Source: Spongiibacteraceae bacterium (GTDB lineage Bacteria; Pseudomonadota; Gammaproteobacteria; Pseudomonadales; Dasaniaceae). Taken from it: 64,000 nucleotides of DNA. Under the pieces are notes generated by a model, which worked only from the letters and a program-made list of their open reading frames with translations, had not been told where the DNA came from and did not search any database. The translations under genes and the position numbers were made by a program. The DNA lies in contig JANQLG010000009.1 in NCBI GenBank assembly GCA_028280715.1, positions 17,586 to 81,585 of the forward strand, given 5' to 3'. Numbering within the stretch: the first letter of the stretch is position 1; each line of letters starts with the position of its first letter. Shown here piece by piece: positions 42,499-52,405 of this stretch.

Positions 42499-44898
42499 TC
42501 ATCTTACTTGATTAATTTTTGAAGTATCTTGCGTAGATTCTTTAGCCACACTAATGGACTCCAAAAGATCTCGTAACTTTTCATAACTCAGTGGCTTATG
42601 CATGCGGCCATTCATACCCGAAGCCAGACACTGGTCATATTGGTCCTGCAGAACATGAGCTGTAACAGCATAAATACTCACCGGGAGTGAGCCCTGCTTT
42701 TTTTCCCAATTTCGAATACTGGCTGTTGTTTCGTAACCATCCATAACCGGCATTTCACAATCCATTAAAATTAAATCAAATGGCGAATGTTTATAAACAA
42801 TGTCGAGTACTTCTGCACCATGTTCTGCCATGAATGCCTTCACCCCGACTTTATTTAACATGCCATTGATAACCATGCGGTTGGTAGGATTGTCCTCAGC
42901 CACTAGCACTTTGAGATGACTATAATCATCAGAATCAGTCGTTTCGTCAAAAATAGGCTGTGGTGTATCGACTACATCAAACTCCAGATCAAAATAAAAA
43001 TGCGCACCTCGCCCCGCAGCACTCTCAACAATAATCGTGCCGCCCATTCTCTCTACCAGTCGTTGGCAAATCGCTAAACCTAAACCGGTACCACCAAAAC
43101 GCCTTGTAGTTGTCTGATCTGCCTGACGGAAAGGCTGAAATAGTAATGGCATCACATCCCCGCTGATGCCAACACCCGTATCGATAACAGAAAACCTCAG
43201 ATTTAAATACGATTTAGCTTCTTGTTTTATTTCCACCTGAAAAGACACTGATCCACTCTGTGTAAATTTAAAGGCATTGTTCAGCAGATTAACGATAACC
43301 TGCTGCAACCTTAATGCATCGCCTAAAACATGCACAGGCTTCTCACGTTCAAAGTTGACCTGAAAATCGACACCATCCTTTGTCATTAACCGAAAAGGCG
43401 ATGCAATTTCATCAATAAAATTGGTCAGTTCAAAAGGCTGCTTTTCCAGCTCTAGCTTTCCTGCCTCAATTTTTGAGTAATCAAGAATATCATCAATAAC
43501 CGACGTCAAAACATTACCAGAGCTCAGGATAGTATTCAGATAATGGCGTTGGGTGTCGTCTAAATTCGTATCCTGTAATAACCTTGCCAAACCCAATACA
43601 CCGTTCATTGGCGTACGAATTTCATGACTCATATTGGCAAGAAATTCAGATTTGGAACGATTAGCATGCTCCGCCTCTTCCTTGGCTAATTTCAATTCTT
43701 CGTTTGCCGCTGCCAATTGACAGGTTCGTCGCTCAACTCGCTGCTCCAGCTCCTCATTCAAATCCCATAACTTCTGCTGAAGTTCTGATCCTTCAGAAAT
43801 TTTTTGCGCTAATAAATTATTTAACTTAAAGAACGTCAACGCTGCCCAGCTCACAATAACCAGGACTAAAATGATAACACCAACTGCAAAGTAAACTGCC
43901 CAAGGAGTGGGCTTTTGCTGCTGATAGATAAATTCATTAACGTCGACATCATCATCCAACATACCTACTGAACGATATACATCGACAATATGCTGCCAGC
44001 GCCCCGGGTGCATATAACCCAACTCGACAAATGTCGAGCCAACCAGCTTAGCGGTTTCAGCGGCTTCAAAACGCAAATGTTCCAAGCTATGTCGATCGCT
44101 ATATTGGTTATATATTAAATTAATTATTTCTTCCGGATTTTCTAGCGCATAACGCCAGCCAGCAAAGGAGGCTTCCTTAAAAGCATTAATAACATCAGAA
44201 GACTTTTCAGCAAACTTTTCTGTAGTAAATAAGGTATCACCATAAAAATCTATGCCGCTAGATCTGGGAGAAAACAGGCGAAACTCCTTACCTGACTGCT
44301 GCAAAATAAACGGCTCATCGGTTGTATAAACTGATAAAGCGTCGACATTCCCTGACAATAGTTCGTAAGGGTCGTAGGTATGTTGCGCTAATATAAATTG
44401 AGCATTTGGGTCTAACCCCTCACGCTGAAACATGGCCAATAACTCGGCTGAATGTGCTTCTAACGAAACTCGCTTACCTACCAAATCGTGAATCATGTCG
44501 ATACCGGCTGAGCTATCAGCGATAAGCGCCAACGGAGAATGCTGAAACAACACCCCCAAAGCAAGAACCGGCTTGCCACTGCCACGAGCTAAAATCAAAT
44601 CAGGCCCAGCAACACCAAAATCAGCATCACCGCGCACCACAACATCAATCGCATTTTCACCTAATTCAGGTTCTCGTAAGCTAACTTCCAATCCTGCATC
44701 CCGATAATAGCCTTTCTCAATCGCTGCATAATAACCGGCAAACTGAAATTGATGCTTCCACTTCAGTTGGAGCGTAACTTTTGTCAAATCATCGGCAAAT
44801 AAAAAATGGGAAAACATCACACCCATTACCAGTATCGATGAACTGCAAAATATTCTCTTAAGGAGAAAGGAGACGATATTCAAAATGTGATTACTCAT
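42499..44898 (-). CDS. Hybrid histidine kinase with NMT1/THI5-like sensor domain
   Basis: A 799-residue kinase. After a signal/anchor helix, residues about 37-320 form an NMT1/THI5-like periplasmic binding domain ([29 protein letters not shown]), the family that binds thiamine-pyrimidine precursors and related ligands. A membrane helix (about 335-357) leads to a coiled coil, HisKA ([13 protein letters not shown]), HATPase ([22 protein letters not shown]) and a receiver ([19 protein letters not shown]). It lies 98 bp upstream of the CHASE kinase on the same strand. No thi genes or TPP riboswitch are visible. Confidence 0.92.
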   Translation of the reverse strand: MSNHILNIVSFLLKRIFCSSSILVMGVMFSHFLFADDLTKVTLQLKWKHQFQFAGYYAAIEKGYYRDAGLEVSLREPELGENAIDVVVRGDADFGVAGPDLILARGSGKPVLALGVLFQHSPLALIADSSAGIDMIHDLVGKRVSLEAHSAELLAMFQREGLDPNAQFILAQHTYDPYELLSGNVDALSVYTTDEPFILQQSGKEFRLFSPRSSGIDFYGDTLFTTEKFAEKSSDVINAFKEASFAGWRYALENPEEIINLIYNQYSDRHSLEHLRFEAAETAKLVGSTFVELGYMHPGRWQHIVDVYRSVGMLDDDVDVNEFIYQQQKPTPWAVYFAVGVIILVLVIVSWAALTFFKLNNLLAQKISEGSELQQKLWDLNEELEQRVERRTCQLAAANEELKLAKEEAEHANRSKSEFLANMSHEIRTPMNGVLGLARLLQDTNLDDTQRHYLNTILSSGNVLTSVIDDILDYSKIEAGKLELEKQPFELTNFIDEIASPFRLMTKDGVDFQVNFEREKPVHVLGDALRLQQVIVNLLNNAFKFTQSGSVSFQVEIKQEAKSYLNLRFSVIDTGVGISGDVMPLLFQPFRQADQTTTRRFGGTGLGLAICQRLVERMGGTIIVESAAGRGAHFYFDLEFDVVDTPQPIFDETTDSDDYSHLKVLVAEDNPTNRMVINGMLNKVGVKAFMAEHGAEVLDIVYKHSPFDLILMDCEMPVMDGYETTASIRNWEKKQGSLPVSIYAVTAHVLQDQYDQCLASGMNGRMHKPLSYEKLRDLLESISVAKESTQDTSKINQVR

Positions 44899-45138
44899 AT
44901 TTCAGTGAATGGATTTCACACTTCACTATCCGTTCTAAAAAGGCAATTCTAAAAGCGGATGAAAAAATACTTTAAATAATTAATGAAATTTAGCGACCTG
45001 TAAATAACGACAAATACCTACTGACTTAGATTGACTTGATATAAGTTAAAACTGTGAAGCAATACCAAACCAATAGTATATATCTGTTATAAGCAAGCTA
45101 TACTTATCAACAGGCTTCGCCTTAACCAGAGGTAGCTT

Positions 45139-45483
45139 ATGGCCAGTACAGAGAAACGAAAAAATCCTAGAGTCGTAGCTCATTGGCATGTCGACGCGGT
45201 AGACGTTGATGGACGCCATCATACCGGAATTAGCGAAAATATTTCCCATTGTGGGATACAGGTAGCCTTTCAGGATAACTTCGTCGCCAACCAACGTCTC
45301 AAACTGAAAATACAGGCCATTCACAAAGGCAATGCTCTCTCAATAGAAACGGTAGCCGTTGTGATCTATACCGTACTGAAATCATCCACAGGCAACTTTA
45401 ATGCAGGGTTAAGGTTTCTTAAAGAAAGCCTTAATGAAGAGACTAAATCATTTATTTCAAATTACCTGAAAGCCCACCTTTAA
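45139..45483 (+). CDS. PilZ-domain c-di-GMP-binding protein
   Basis: A 114-residue single-domain PilZ protein. The two c-di-GMP motifs are present: R7-x3-R11 (RKNPR) and N34-x-S36-x2-G39 (NISHCG). Small PilZ proteins act as c-di-GMP receivers in motility or biofilm control. It is a lone gene, divergent from the NMT1/THI5 kinase across 240 bases; an AGAGG SD precedes the ATG. Confidence 0.85.
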   Translation: MASTEKRKNPRVVAHWHVDAVDVDGRHHTGISENISHCGIQVAFQDNFVANQRLKLKIQAIHKGNALSIETVAVVIYTVLKSSTGNFNAGLRFLKESLNEETKSFISNYLKAHL

Positions 45484-45541
45484 ACTTTATCCCGGAATCT
45501 GCCTGACAAAGACTTAAAAGTCTTTCTTTAGTAAAAAATCA

Positions 45542-46417
45542 TTAAGAATAAGCAATTGCGCCTTTTCCTACCCCTTCAAAGGCAAAAATTTTGAAGCGTG
45601 AATCAGGCTTCTCCTGTTTTAACTGCTCTGCAATAAACTGTGCCAAACACTCTACAGTGGAATCAGTACTAATGACTTCACATTCTGAGCGAGGCATGAG
45701 CATCTCGAATACCCCCTGATCTGCTACATAACCAAAACCAATATGCTTGTCATCACCAAGTTGTTTTGCCTTTTCACTCAAGCTTAAAGAATTGCTGCCA
45801 AGAATATCTTCCTCTGTACCAATGTAGATATCCTGCCAACGCTGACTCCAATAAGATTCTAGTGACTGGCTACGTTCTCCGTCCTGCTCGATAATAATTT
45901 TTGAACGGTGTCCATGCGCAATTCGCTGACAGTTGCCATCATGCTTTTTTAAGCCGTGACTGTAATGGTAATACGGCGTCTCAATCACCTCTTCACGCAG
46001 ATCTATTTGTAAGCCCTGAACATTAACAGGCAGTTCATTCTTAATAATGATACGAAGGTATTCAGCGACTGACTCCATATTGATAGACTCGCTGTATAGA
46101 AATGCATAGGCTTCTTCCGGACAATTAAAGTGAATTGACTTGTTGTCGGCTCGATCAAAATCTATCAACACATTGCCATCGACATGCTTAGCTGCCGTGA
46201 TCGGATTTTCCAGAGGAACCAACAATTTGTGATCTATATGTTCGTCAATTAAGCGCTTTAGCTGCTTTTTGACCAAGCCAAAATCCAACACCATACTTTC
46301 ATCGTTAAGATCTCCATCCAGTACCACATCAACAATCCAGCTTTCTCCCACTATGCCACGCTTTTCACATAAATAGGAAAAGTCCATCACAGTAAGATCA
46401 TTAACAAATAGAAGCAT
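45542..46417 (-). CDS. Double-domain 6-pyruvoyl/6-carboxytetrahydropterin synthase-like protein
   Basis: A 291-residue protein from ATG 46417 (a TTG at 46447 is weaker) made of two PTPS/QueD-like halves. The first half (about 1-120) lacks the zinc HxH site (CEKRGIVGESWIVDVVLDG) but keeps LVKKQLKRLIDEHIDHKLL. The second half carries HYSHGLKKHDGNCQRIAHGHRSKI, with the Cys and HGH of the active site. QueD enzymes make the queuosine precursor; this two-domain subgroup is found in Pseudomonas-like bacteria without proven function. Confidence 0.82.
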   Translation of the reverse strand: MLLFVNDLTVMDFSYLCEKRGIVGESWIVDVVLDGDLNDESMVLDFGLVKKQLKRLIDEHIDHKLLVPLENPITAAKHVDGNVLIDFDRADNKSIHFNCPEEAYAFLYSESINMESVAEYLRIIIKNELPVNVQGLQIDLREEVIETPYYHYSHGLKKHDGNCQRIAHGHRSKIIIEQDGERSQSLESYWSQRWQDIYIGTEEDILGSNSLSLSEKAKQLGDDKHIGFGYVADQGVFEMLMPRSECEVISTDSTVECLAQFIAEQLKQEKPDSRFKIFAFEGVGKGAIAYS

Positions 46418-46536
46418 TAGAAAGGCCGGAGATTGATTGGAACGCAATTAAAGGAAATTATAACGGTTTTAAATACATTCATCGGATGAGTGGATACGAA
46501 TTCATGCTGCAATAGGTCAAACTATTCACCTCTATT

Positions 46537-46567
46537 TCACTGCTCACAATACTTCACTGCTCACAAC
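46537..46567. repeat. Short tandem duplication at the 3' end of the SEC-C pseudogene
   Basis: TTCACTGCTCACAA occurs at 46537-46550 and again at 46554-46567 (period 17). The right copy encodes the last codons of the pseudogene's restored frame. Confidence 0.85.
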
Positions 46568-46852
46568 ATTTCTTAATATTTTTTACCGCTATCACAGGGG
46601 TAGGGGTCATTACGCCCAATCTTTAGTGTGGAACGCGTTACCAGCGTTTGGGGCCCGCAACAGCTAGTATCACTACAGCGGGATTCACTAGCTTCCATAA
46701 TATCGCCAGCAGACACCACACTCTTATCTTCGCTCACATCATATAACTCTACTATTTTGCGAATTCGGTGCCATTTTACCTTTTACCCCAGGATAGGCCA
46801 GCTCTTTCTCATATGAACTGTAGCTGATAAGATCGGCGCTTTCGTCCACCAT
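46554..46852 (-). pseudogene. Frameshifted SEC-C zinc-binding protein
   Basis: No intact frame exists here, but a plausible gene of about 98 codons is broken twice. It starts at ATG 46852 with AAGG upstream (MVDESADLISYSSYEKELAYPGVKGK). Removing one base in a run of four A's joins it to WHRIRKIVELYDVSEDKSVV, then SRCSDTSCCG and KIGRNDPYPCDSGKKY. A stop at 46573 then cuts the frame; removing one T there restores KKCCEQ and a stop at 46554. The SEC-C motif has NDPYPC for NDPCPC, a lost zinc ligand. A related intact 59-residue gene lies at 59789-59968. Homopolymer sequencing error is an alternative explanation. Confidence 0.65.
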
Positions 46853-46925
46853 GACGACACCTTAAACTCTTTCACAGCGTGACTGAATGCATGCAAACGA
46901 GCATGCGAAACTATAGGATTAAATA

Positions 46926-49379
46926 ATGAAAAAGCGCTTTTTGGGACTATTGCTCACTCTATTCGCCAGCCTGAATGCCGCAGCTGCAATTCAGCAAACC
47001 AAAGGTGATTTTGAAGATAAATTTCGTCAGCTTGATGAAGTACTGCCAACACCAAATGTATACCGCAACGCTGCCGGTGAGCCTGGTGAAAAATACTGGC
47101 AACAGAAAGTTGATTACAACATCAAAACCCGATTAGACGAAAATAAGCGTCGTTTAGTCGGTCAACAAACCATCACCTATACAAACAACTCGCCTTATAC
47201 ACTGAAATATTTATGGCTTCAGCTAGATCAAAACCGTTTTAAAGCCGATTCCATATCAGAACGGACATCAACGTTTAGTGGCACTGGTAGCCGAGGCTCG
47301 GCCACCAAAGCGGCAAACAGCTCTGATCCAGATAAAATCAGCATATCCATGTTACGCAAATTGCAGTTTCAAGATGATGTTGAAATGGGTTACGACATTA
47401 GCAAAGTGCAATCCAATGGCAACAAGCTGGAGTACGTCATTGTTGGTACTAATATGCGCATTGACCTGGCGCAGCATTTGAAGCCTGGAGAAAGCGTGGC
47501 CTTCTCGATGGATTTCGCTTACAACATCGCAGAAGAAAATGCCGTTTCTGCTCGTTCCGGTTATGAGCATTTTCCTGATGATGCACGCAAAGGCGGCAAC
47601 GATATCTTCCTATTTGCACAGTGGTTTCCTCGTCTGCATGCATTCACCGATTACGAAGCCTGGACAAACAAAGAGTTTATTGGTCGTGGTGAGTTCACCC
47701 TGGAATTTGGCGACTATGAAGTAGAGATGACCGTTCCTGCTGACCATATTGTTTCTTCAACCGGCGTATTAGCTAATCCAGAAAATGTGCTGACAAAAAC
47801 CCAACGCGAGCGCTTGAAAAAGGCAGAAAACGCCAAACGTCCAGTATTTATAGTAACGGCTGAAGAAGCATTAGAGAACGAAAAAGAAGGTACCAGGAAA
47901 ACCAAGCTATGGAAATTTAAGGCAGAAAATGTCCGAGATTTTGCCTGGGCCACATCCCGTAAATTTATGTGGGATGCAAAAGGTTATCACCAGGGCGGTG
48001 ACGATCAGCCATTGGTAATGGCCATGTCTTTCTATCCTAAGGAAGGTGGCGATCTTTGGAAAAAGTATTCAACTGAATCCGTCATTCACACCATGGAGGT
48101 CTATTCGCGTTTTTCATTTGATTACCCCTACCCTACTGCGCAGTCTGTCAATGGCCCGGTAGGTGGTATGGAATACCCGATGATCACCTTTAACGGCCCG
48201 CGCACCAAACTTGATGAAAAGGACGGCTCTCGCACTTATACATTGGCCGAAAAACGCTTCTTGATTGGTGTTGTTATCCACGAAATTGGTCATATCTACT
48301 TCCCGATGATTGTAAACTCGGATGAGCGCCAGTGGACCTGGATAGACGAAGGTTTAAATAGTTTTTTGGAAGGTGTGGCTGAAACTGAATGGGATGAGTT
48401 GCAAAATATTCCATGGCGACGCACCACTCCAGCCATTATTGATTATATGAAATCTGAAGTTCAAGTTCCCATCATGACACAGTCCGATAGTGTGCTTAAT
48501 CTTGGCGCAAATGCTTACGCAAAGCCGACCGCAGCACTAAACATTTTACGTGAAGTGGTACTAGGTCGTGAGTTGTTCGACTTTGCCTTCCGAGAATTCT
48601 CACAGCGCTGGAAGTTTAAGCGCCCAACCCCCGCTGACTTTTTTCGCACCATGGAAGAGGCCTCTGGTGTTGATCTGGACTGGTTTTGGCGCGGCTGGTT
48701 TTACACCACTGATCATGTCGATATCGCAGTAGATAAAGTGTACAAACTGCGCCTTGATACCAAAAACCCGGATATCGACTTCGATCGCCGTCGCCAGGAA
48801 GAGCTAGACAAACCAACACCTCTTGCTTATCAACGTAACGCTGAAGAAGGCCGCAAATTGTGGGTAGAATTAAACAGCGATATTAAAGACTTTTACGACG
48901 AAAATGATCGCTGGACTGTGACCAATAAAGAACGCAATGACTACCAGAAATTTCTCAAAGGTCTGGAAGACTGGGAACGCACAGCATTCGAACGGGCCGT
49001 AAAAGAAGATAAAAACTACTACGTCATCCAATTCAGCAATCAAGGGGGCCTGGTAATGCCCATCTTGCTACAGCTGACTTACAAAGATGGCAGCGTAGAA
49101 GATATCTATATCCCCGCTGAAATCTGGCGTCGCAACTCTAAACAGGTGAAAAAGTTATTCGTTACAGACAAAGACAAGGAACTAACTAAAGTAGTTGTTG
49201 ATGCTAACTGGGAAACTGCTGACGTAGACGTAGACAACAACCACTACCCTCGCGAAATAATCCCTTCACGTATCGAAGCCTACAAAGCAAAGAGAACAGG
49301 CCTTGTTAACCGTGATATTATGAAGGATATTAAAACCGAACTTAAAAAAGAAGACGAAGATGACAAGGATAAAGATTAA
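46926..49379 (+). CDS. M1-family zinc metallopeptidase
   Basis: An 817-residue exported peptidase with a signal peptide (about 1-21, LGLLLTLFASLNAAAA). The N-terminal beta domain is followed by the catalytic domain with GGMEYP (413-418) and the zinc site HEIGH (452-456) plus E475 in WIDEGLNSF. The C-terminal part is charged and ends in a Lys/Asp-rich tail. Members of this M1 subgroup are periplasmic aminopeptidases. It is followed after a terminator by a DUF6702 gene, a usual partner. Confidence 0.92.
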   Translation: MKKRFLGLLLTLFASLNAAAAIQQTKGDFEDKFRQLDEVLPTPNVYRNAAGEPGEKYWQQKVDYNIKTRLDENKRRLVGQQTITYTNNSPYTLKYLWLQLDQNRFKADSISERTSTFSGTGSRGSATKAANSSDPDKISISMLRKLQFQDDVEMGYDISKVQSNGNKLEYVIVGTNMRIDLAQHLKPGESVAFSMDFAYNIAEENAVSARSGYEHFPDDARKGGNDIFLFAQWFPRLHAFTDYEAWTNKEFIGRGEFTLEFGDYEVEMTVPADHIVSSTGVLANPENVLTKTQRERLKKAENAKRPVFIVTAEEALENEKEGTRKTKLWKFKAENVRDFAWATSRKFMWDAKGYHQGGDDQPLVMAMSFYPKEGGDLWKKYSTESVIHTMEVYSRFSFDYPYPTAQSVNGPVGGMEYPMITFNGPRTKLDEKDGSRTYTLAEKRFLIGVVIHEIGHIYFPMIVNSDERQWTWIDEGLNSFLEGVAETEWDELQNIPWRRTTPAIIDYMKSEVQVPIMTQSDSVLNLGANAYAKPTAALNILREVVLGRELFDFAFREFSQRWKFKRPTPADFFRTMEEASGVDLDWFWRGWFYTTDHVDIAVDKVYKLRLDTKNPDIDFDRRRQEELDKPTPLAYQRNAEEGRKLWVELNSDIKDFYDENDRWTVTNKERNDYQKFLKGLEDWERTAFERAVKEDKNYYVIQFSNQGGLVMPILLQLTYKDGSVEDIYIPAEIWRRNSKQVKKLFVTDKDKELTKVVVDANWETADVDVDNNHYPREIIPSRIEAYKAKRTGLVNRDIMKDIKTELKKEDEDDKDKD

Positions 49380-49403
49380 CTTTTGATTTATCTTTAATGC
49401 CTT

Positions 49404-49431
49404 AAAATACCCGTCCATTGGCGGGTATTTT
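49404..49431 (+). terminator. Intrinsic terminator after the M1 peptidase gene
   Basis: AAAATACCCG (49404-49413) and CGGGTATTTT (49422-49431) form a perfect 10-bp stem with an 8-nt loop, ending in TTTTG. Confidence 0.88.
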
Positions 49432-49530
49432 GTTGTTAGAGAATAACAACTACCTCATCACAAGCGTAAATGATAACAACACTACGTCACACCGTATTAT
49501 TTTGAATACTTAATGCTCTAAATTCTTACC

Positions 49531-50034
49531 ATGACCAGACTCCTTATCTATACACTCTTACTGTTAATTTGTTCATCAGCCTTTGCTCATCAGCAAAAAC
49601 AAGCAATAACCACGATTTTGTTCAATGACCGAACCGGTCGTTTGGAAATTATGCATCGCTTTTACATGCATGATGCAGAACATGCTGTTGGTGAACTCTT
49701 CGGTGACAAAGATGTAGATATTCATCGCAACAAAAAAACGCAACAAACCTTTGTAAACTATTTGAATAGCACTTTTAAATTGCATTTGCTTAACGACCAG
49801 CTGTTATTACTAGAGCTGGTTGGCTATGAAATTGAAGGCGACTACTTCTGGCTATATCAGGAGACACCTATCCCGGAAACAATCAACGGATTTAAGATCA
49901 AACATAACGCACTACGTGACGTATGGAATTCACAAACAAATCTGGTCAATATTGAAGGACGGGGAAAAGTTCAAAGTTTGGTTTTTGACGGAAGTGCAGA
50001 ATGGTTATTCGTTGAGATAGACAGCTCAAAATAG
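49531..50034 (+). CDS. Exported DUF6702-type protein
   Basis: A 167-residue exported protein with a signal peptide (about 1-19, LLIYTLLLLICSSAFA, then HQQKQA). HQQKQAITTILFNDRTGRLEIMHRFYMHDAEHAV and YEIEGDYFWLYQETPIP fit the DUF6702 family, often next to M1 peptidases. Function unknown. It has a separate start after the terminator, so it may be expressed independently of the peptidase. Confidence 0.75.
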   Translation: MTRLLIYTLLLLICSSAFAHQQKQAITTILFNDRTGRLEIMHRFYMHDAEHAVGELFGDKDVDIHRNKKTQQTFVNYLNSTFKLHLLNDQLLLLELVGYEIEGDYFWLYQETPIPETINGFKIKHNALRDVWNSQTNLVNIEGRGKVQSLVFDGSAEWLFVEIDSSK

Positions 50035-50100
50035 GTGCATTGTAAAAAATATGTCCCACTATACAAAGCGAGGCACACACCTTCACTGCTAATCAACTTA

Positions 50101-50496
50101 CTATGGCTCTCGATCGTCAAGAGCTCCACCCCAGGTGTCAGTAAGCTCTATTTCGTATCCATTAGGATCTTCGATATATAATGAGTTAGATTGTTTCCAA
50201 GCAACAATCCCATCATAAAGAATTTTAATATTTAACTGTTCGCAAATTTCAATTGCAGAATCAAAGTTCGATATATGAAAACATAGGTGAGAAAAGCCTT
50301 TTCTCTCAACTTTACCGAGATCCGGGTTTTCGTATAAAGCAAGCTTTGCCTCTTTTGTTCCTATTATTACTCCGTTATCTTGAGGCATATCTTCAAGCAA
50401 CTGGAATCCGAGTAAAGTTTCCCAAAAGGTAATCGATTCTTTGAGATCGCTTACCTGTAAATTAACATGATCAATCCCTTTTGTATGAAGTGGCAT
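50101..50496 (-). CDS. VOC-family (glyoxalase/dioxygenase fold) protein
   Basis: A 131-residue vicinal-oxygen-chelate protein. The start ATG 50496 is preceded by AAAGGAAAG; longer frames upstream are unlikely. Two beta-alpha-beta-beta-beta modules show GIDHVNLQVSDLKESITFWETLLG, GFSHLCFHISN and LYIEDPNGYEIELTD, with metal ligands H (IDHV), H (FSHL) and E (YEIE). Reaction unknown; resembles lyase/fosfomycin-resistance-like small VOC proteins. Confidence 0.85.
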   Translation of the reverse strand: MPLHTKGIDHVNLQVSDLKESITFWETLLGFQLLEDMPQDNGVIIGTKEAKLALYENPDLGKVERKGFSHLCFHISNFDSAIEICEQLNIKILYDGIVAWKQSNSLYIEDPNGYEIELTDTWGGALDDREP

Positions 50497-50576
50497 GTTC
50501 TTTCCTTTTTTAGGCTTACACCAAGCTAATGAACAAACACCAACACCGAAGGAGTGTTGTTGATTGACTCGTAGGT

Positions 50577-50768
50577 TTATACAACACCTGGGCAATCATC
50601 AGGCCCATTGCCGTTTATTTTCTTCATGGCTTTTTCTTCAGCCTGTTGGATACGCTTTCTTATTATCTCAAACTGATTTCCTACTCCATCACTTGAAGCC
50701 GAAGCACCCATATCAATATCAAGCTTTTCGCGAAGTACTTTTGCATCACTTGCTGAAAGTCTGGACAA
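50577..50768 (-). CDS. Small hypothetical protein (uncertain)
   Basis: A 63-residue frame with TTG start, containing SRLSASDAKVLREKLDIDMG and a helical NQFEIIRKRIQQAEEKAMKKI. The reading frame stays open upstream of the TTG without an ATG or GTG, so it may be the remnant of a longer gene. Composition is protein-like, but I see no family. Confidence 0.35.
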   Translation of the reverse strand: MSRLSASDAKVLREKLDIDMGASASSDGVGNQFEIIRKRIQQAEEKAMKKINGNGPDDCPGVV

Positions 50769-50855
50769 AAACTTCTTAGCCTCATGGGAAAGAACACCAC
50801 CTTAAATCAGTTTCTTTAACTCTTTTTCTATTTCGTAAATATCGATAATACTGGT

Positions 50856-51266
50856 TTATGACTTTACTATTTCTACAATAAGAGCAACATCTAGTACATA
50901 GCCATCTTTTTTCCATAGAAGATTTAATGGCTCTCCTGCCTTCCCGGTATGCTTAGGTATATCAATACCGATAGGCGTCCAATTACCATTCAGTTTTTCG
51001 TATATTACAGCCTCAACCACTACCTGATTGTCATTGGATTCACTAAACCTCAAATCAACTTTATAATTTTCGAACTCTAAATATGGAATTCTTTCACCAG
51101 CTGATACTTTAACCCCGCTGTACTTTTGTTGCATATGCGAGTTATTGGCATCCAGCCTAAGATCATAGTTTATAGCAAAAGTATTAGAGCTTTCCGAATA
51201 GACAGGAAGCGACAAACTAATCATCAGGAATAAAACCCAAAAGGAGCAGGTTGTAAATTTATACAT
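50856..51266 (-). CDS. Exported hypothetical protein
   Basis: A 136-residue protein with a signal peptide (about 1-24, FWVLFLMISLSLPVYS, cleavage before ESS). The mature part is beta-rich (VKVSAGERIPYLEFENYKVDLRF, NNQVVVEAVIYEKLNG-like strands). I do not recognise a family. The upstream SD AAGGAGAAA supports the start at 51266. Confidence 0.65.
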   Translation of the reverse strand: MYKFTTCSFWVLFLMISLSLPVYSESSNTFAINYDLRLDANNSHMQQKYSGVKVSAGERIPYLEFENYKVDLRFSESNDNQVVVEAVIYEKLNGNWTPIGIDIPKHTGKAGEPLNLLWKKDGYVLDVALIVEIVKS

Positions 51267-51319
51267 GCAGTTTCTCCTTACCAGAAGCGAGTTAGAGCAT
51301 AAACATAGACCACAGAAAA

Positions 51320-51820
51320 TTAAAGCTTGGCGAGATACCCTGCAAGTAACTCGAAGCTACCACCCCATCCTTTTCCATGTTGAGAACGCGAAGCTTCCCA
51401 AGCTTCGGCTTCTTCTGCGGTAGGATTAATAGGTTGCCAAATAAACTGCATATAAGTAACACCATGTTTCTCACTAAGTTTGATAGTAGCTTGAATTTCT
51501 CTCGGCCAATTGGGCATAGGCGGAGGCATTATGTCGCCATTTTCATTGGACTGATATTGCGTGAATACAATAGTGTCGTAAGGACTTAATTCTTGATAAA
51601 TAGTAAGTAGCCACATTTCATTTCCGTTTGGCATAATCATTTTATGGAGTGCCGAACCACCGGCGCGAATATCAGCAGATTTATATTCGCACACAATATC
51701 AGCATTAGGCACTTGCCATTTGCACAGATGATTTTCCTGCGTCCATGCCTCATAAATTAATCGCATAGGAGCATCAAAGTTTCGAGTTAGTATTGATGGT
51801 TCCACAATTATTTCACTCAT
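51320..51820 (-). CDS. SRPBCC/AHSA1-domain protein
   Basis: A 166-residue START-like ligand-binding protein from ATG 51820 behind GGAG. LTRNFDAPMRLIYEAWTQENHLCKW is the typical AHSA1 N-terminus, and VTYMQFIWQPI and WGGSFELLAGYLAKL close the fold. Its ATG overlaps the stop of an ArsR-type regulator by eight bases. ArsR plus AHSA1 pairs are common; such ligand-binding partners are thought to act in stress or small-molecule responses. Confidence 0.87.
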   Translation of the reverse strand: MSEIIVEPSILTRNFDAPMRLIYEAWTQENHLCKWQVPNADIVCEYKSADIRAGGSALHKMIMPNGNEMWLLTIYQELSPYDTIVFTQYQSNENGDIMPPPMPNWPREIQATIKLSEKHGVTYMQFIWQPINPTAEEAEAWEASRSQHGKGWGGSFELLAGYLAKL

Positions 51821-52157
51821 TGTTATCTCCATGATTTTGTAATTCAGATAAATATTCATCCAGCTGATCAAACTGTTTATTCCAATGCCTTTCAAACTGC
51901 CTTACCCAGAGTTGAATGGGTTTCAGCTCATTGGCATTAACTCTATAAAATCGCTGCCTTCCGTTTCTTCTTTCAGAAACAAGGCCTGCTTCTTTCAACA
52001 CACTCAAATGCTTAGAAACCATCGGTTGGGTCCAGTTAGTTAGATCAACAAGTTGATTAACGCTTAACTCGTCTCCAACTAGTGTTTCAATAAGCTCTCT
52101 TCGCTTTGGTTCAGCGATAGCCGTGAATGTGTCATATGTATTAACTGTACGTGGCAT
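51813..52157 (-). CDS. ArsR-family regulator without metal-site cysteines
   Basis: A 114-residue winged-helix repressor: IAEPKRRELIETLVGDELSVNQLVDL, TQPMVSKHLSVLKEAGLVSERRNGRQRFYRV. It contains no cysteine, so it is not a thiol-based arsenic or cadmium sensor. It heads a two-gene operon with an AHSA1 protein. A palindrome ATATTCC-N6-GGAATAT lies 10 bp upstream of its ATG. Confidence 0.9.
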   Translation of the reverse strand: MPRTVNTYDTFTAIAEPKRRELIETLVGDELSVNQLVDLTNWTQPMVSKHLSVLKEAGLVSERRNGRQRFYRVNANELKPIQLWVRQFERHWNKQFDQLDEYLSELQNHGDNNE

Positions 52158-52166
52158 TGAGTAATT

Positions 52167-52186
52167 ATATTCCCATATAGGAATAT
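52167..52186 (-). promoter_or_regulatory. Candidate operator of the ArsR/AHSA1 operon
   Basis: ATATTCC (52167-52173) and GGAATAT (52180-52186) form a perfect 7-bp inverted repeat with a 6-bp gap immediately upstream of the ArsR-family start. Confidence 0.6.
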
Positions 52187-52405
52187 GTAAAGGAAAAATT
52201 AGATGGATTATGACTTGCTTTGGTAGGTGCTTTAATTCGCTATGAGCTACCCGTTCGATTTTATCTCTCTAGGTTAGTCGAAGCTGTTTATGTATAAATT
52301 TGGCACTTGATGACCCAGATATACCACAAAGACAGAGACAAAAAAGCCCCAATATAGTCGAGGCCTTTGATCTGGCTAGGCCAGGATTAGAAAAAACATT
52401 GAACC

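Noticed and set aside
42499..44898. Thiamine riboswitch expected near an NMT1/THI5-like sensor
   Set aside because: No TPP-riboswitch core motifs were found in the leader (44899-45138).
46628..46816. Plus-strand 62-codon frame
   Set aside because: Antisense to the SEC-C pseudogene; no SD or protein-like pattern.
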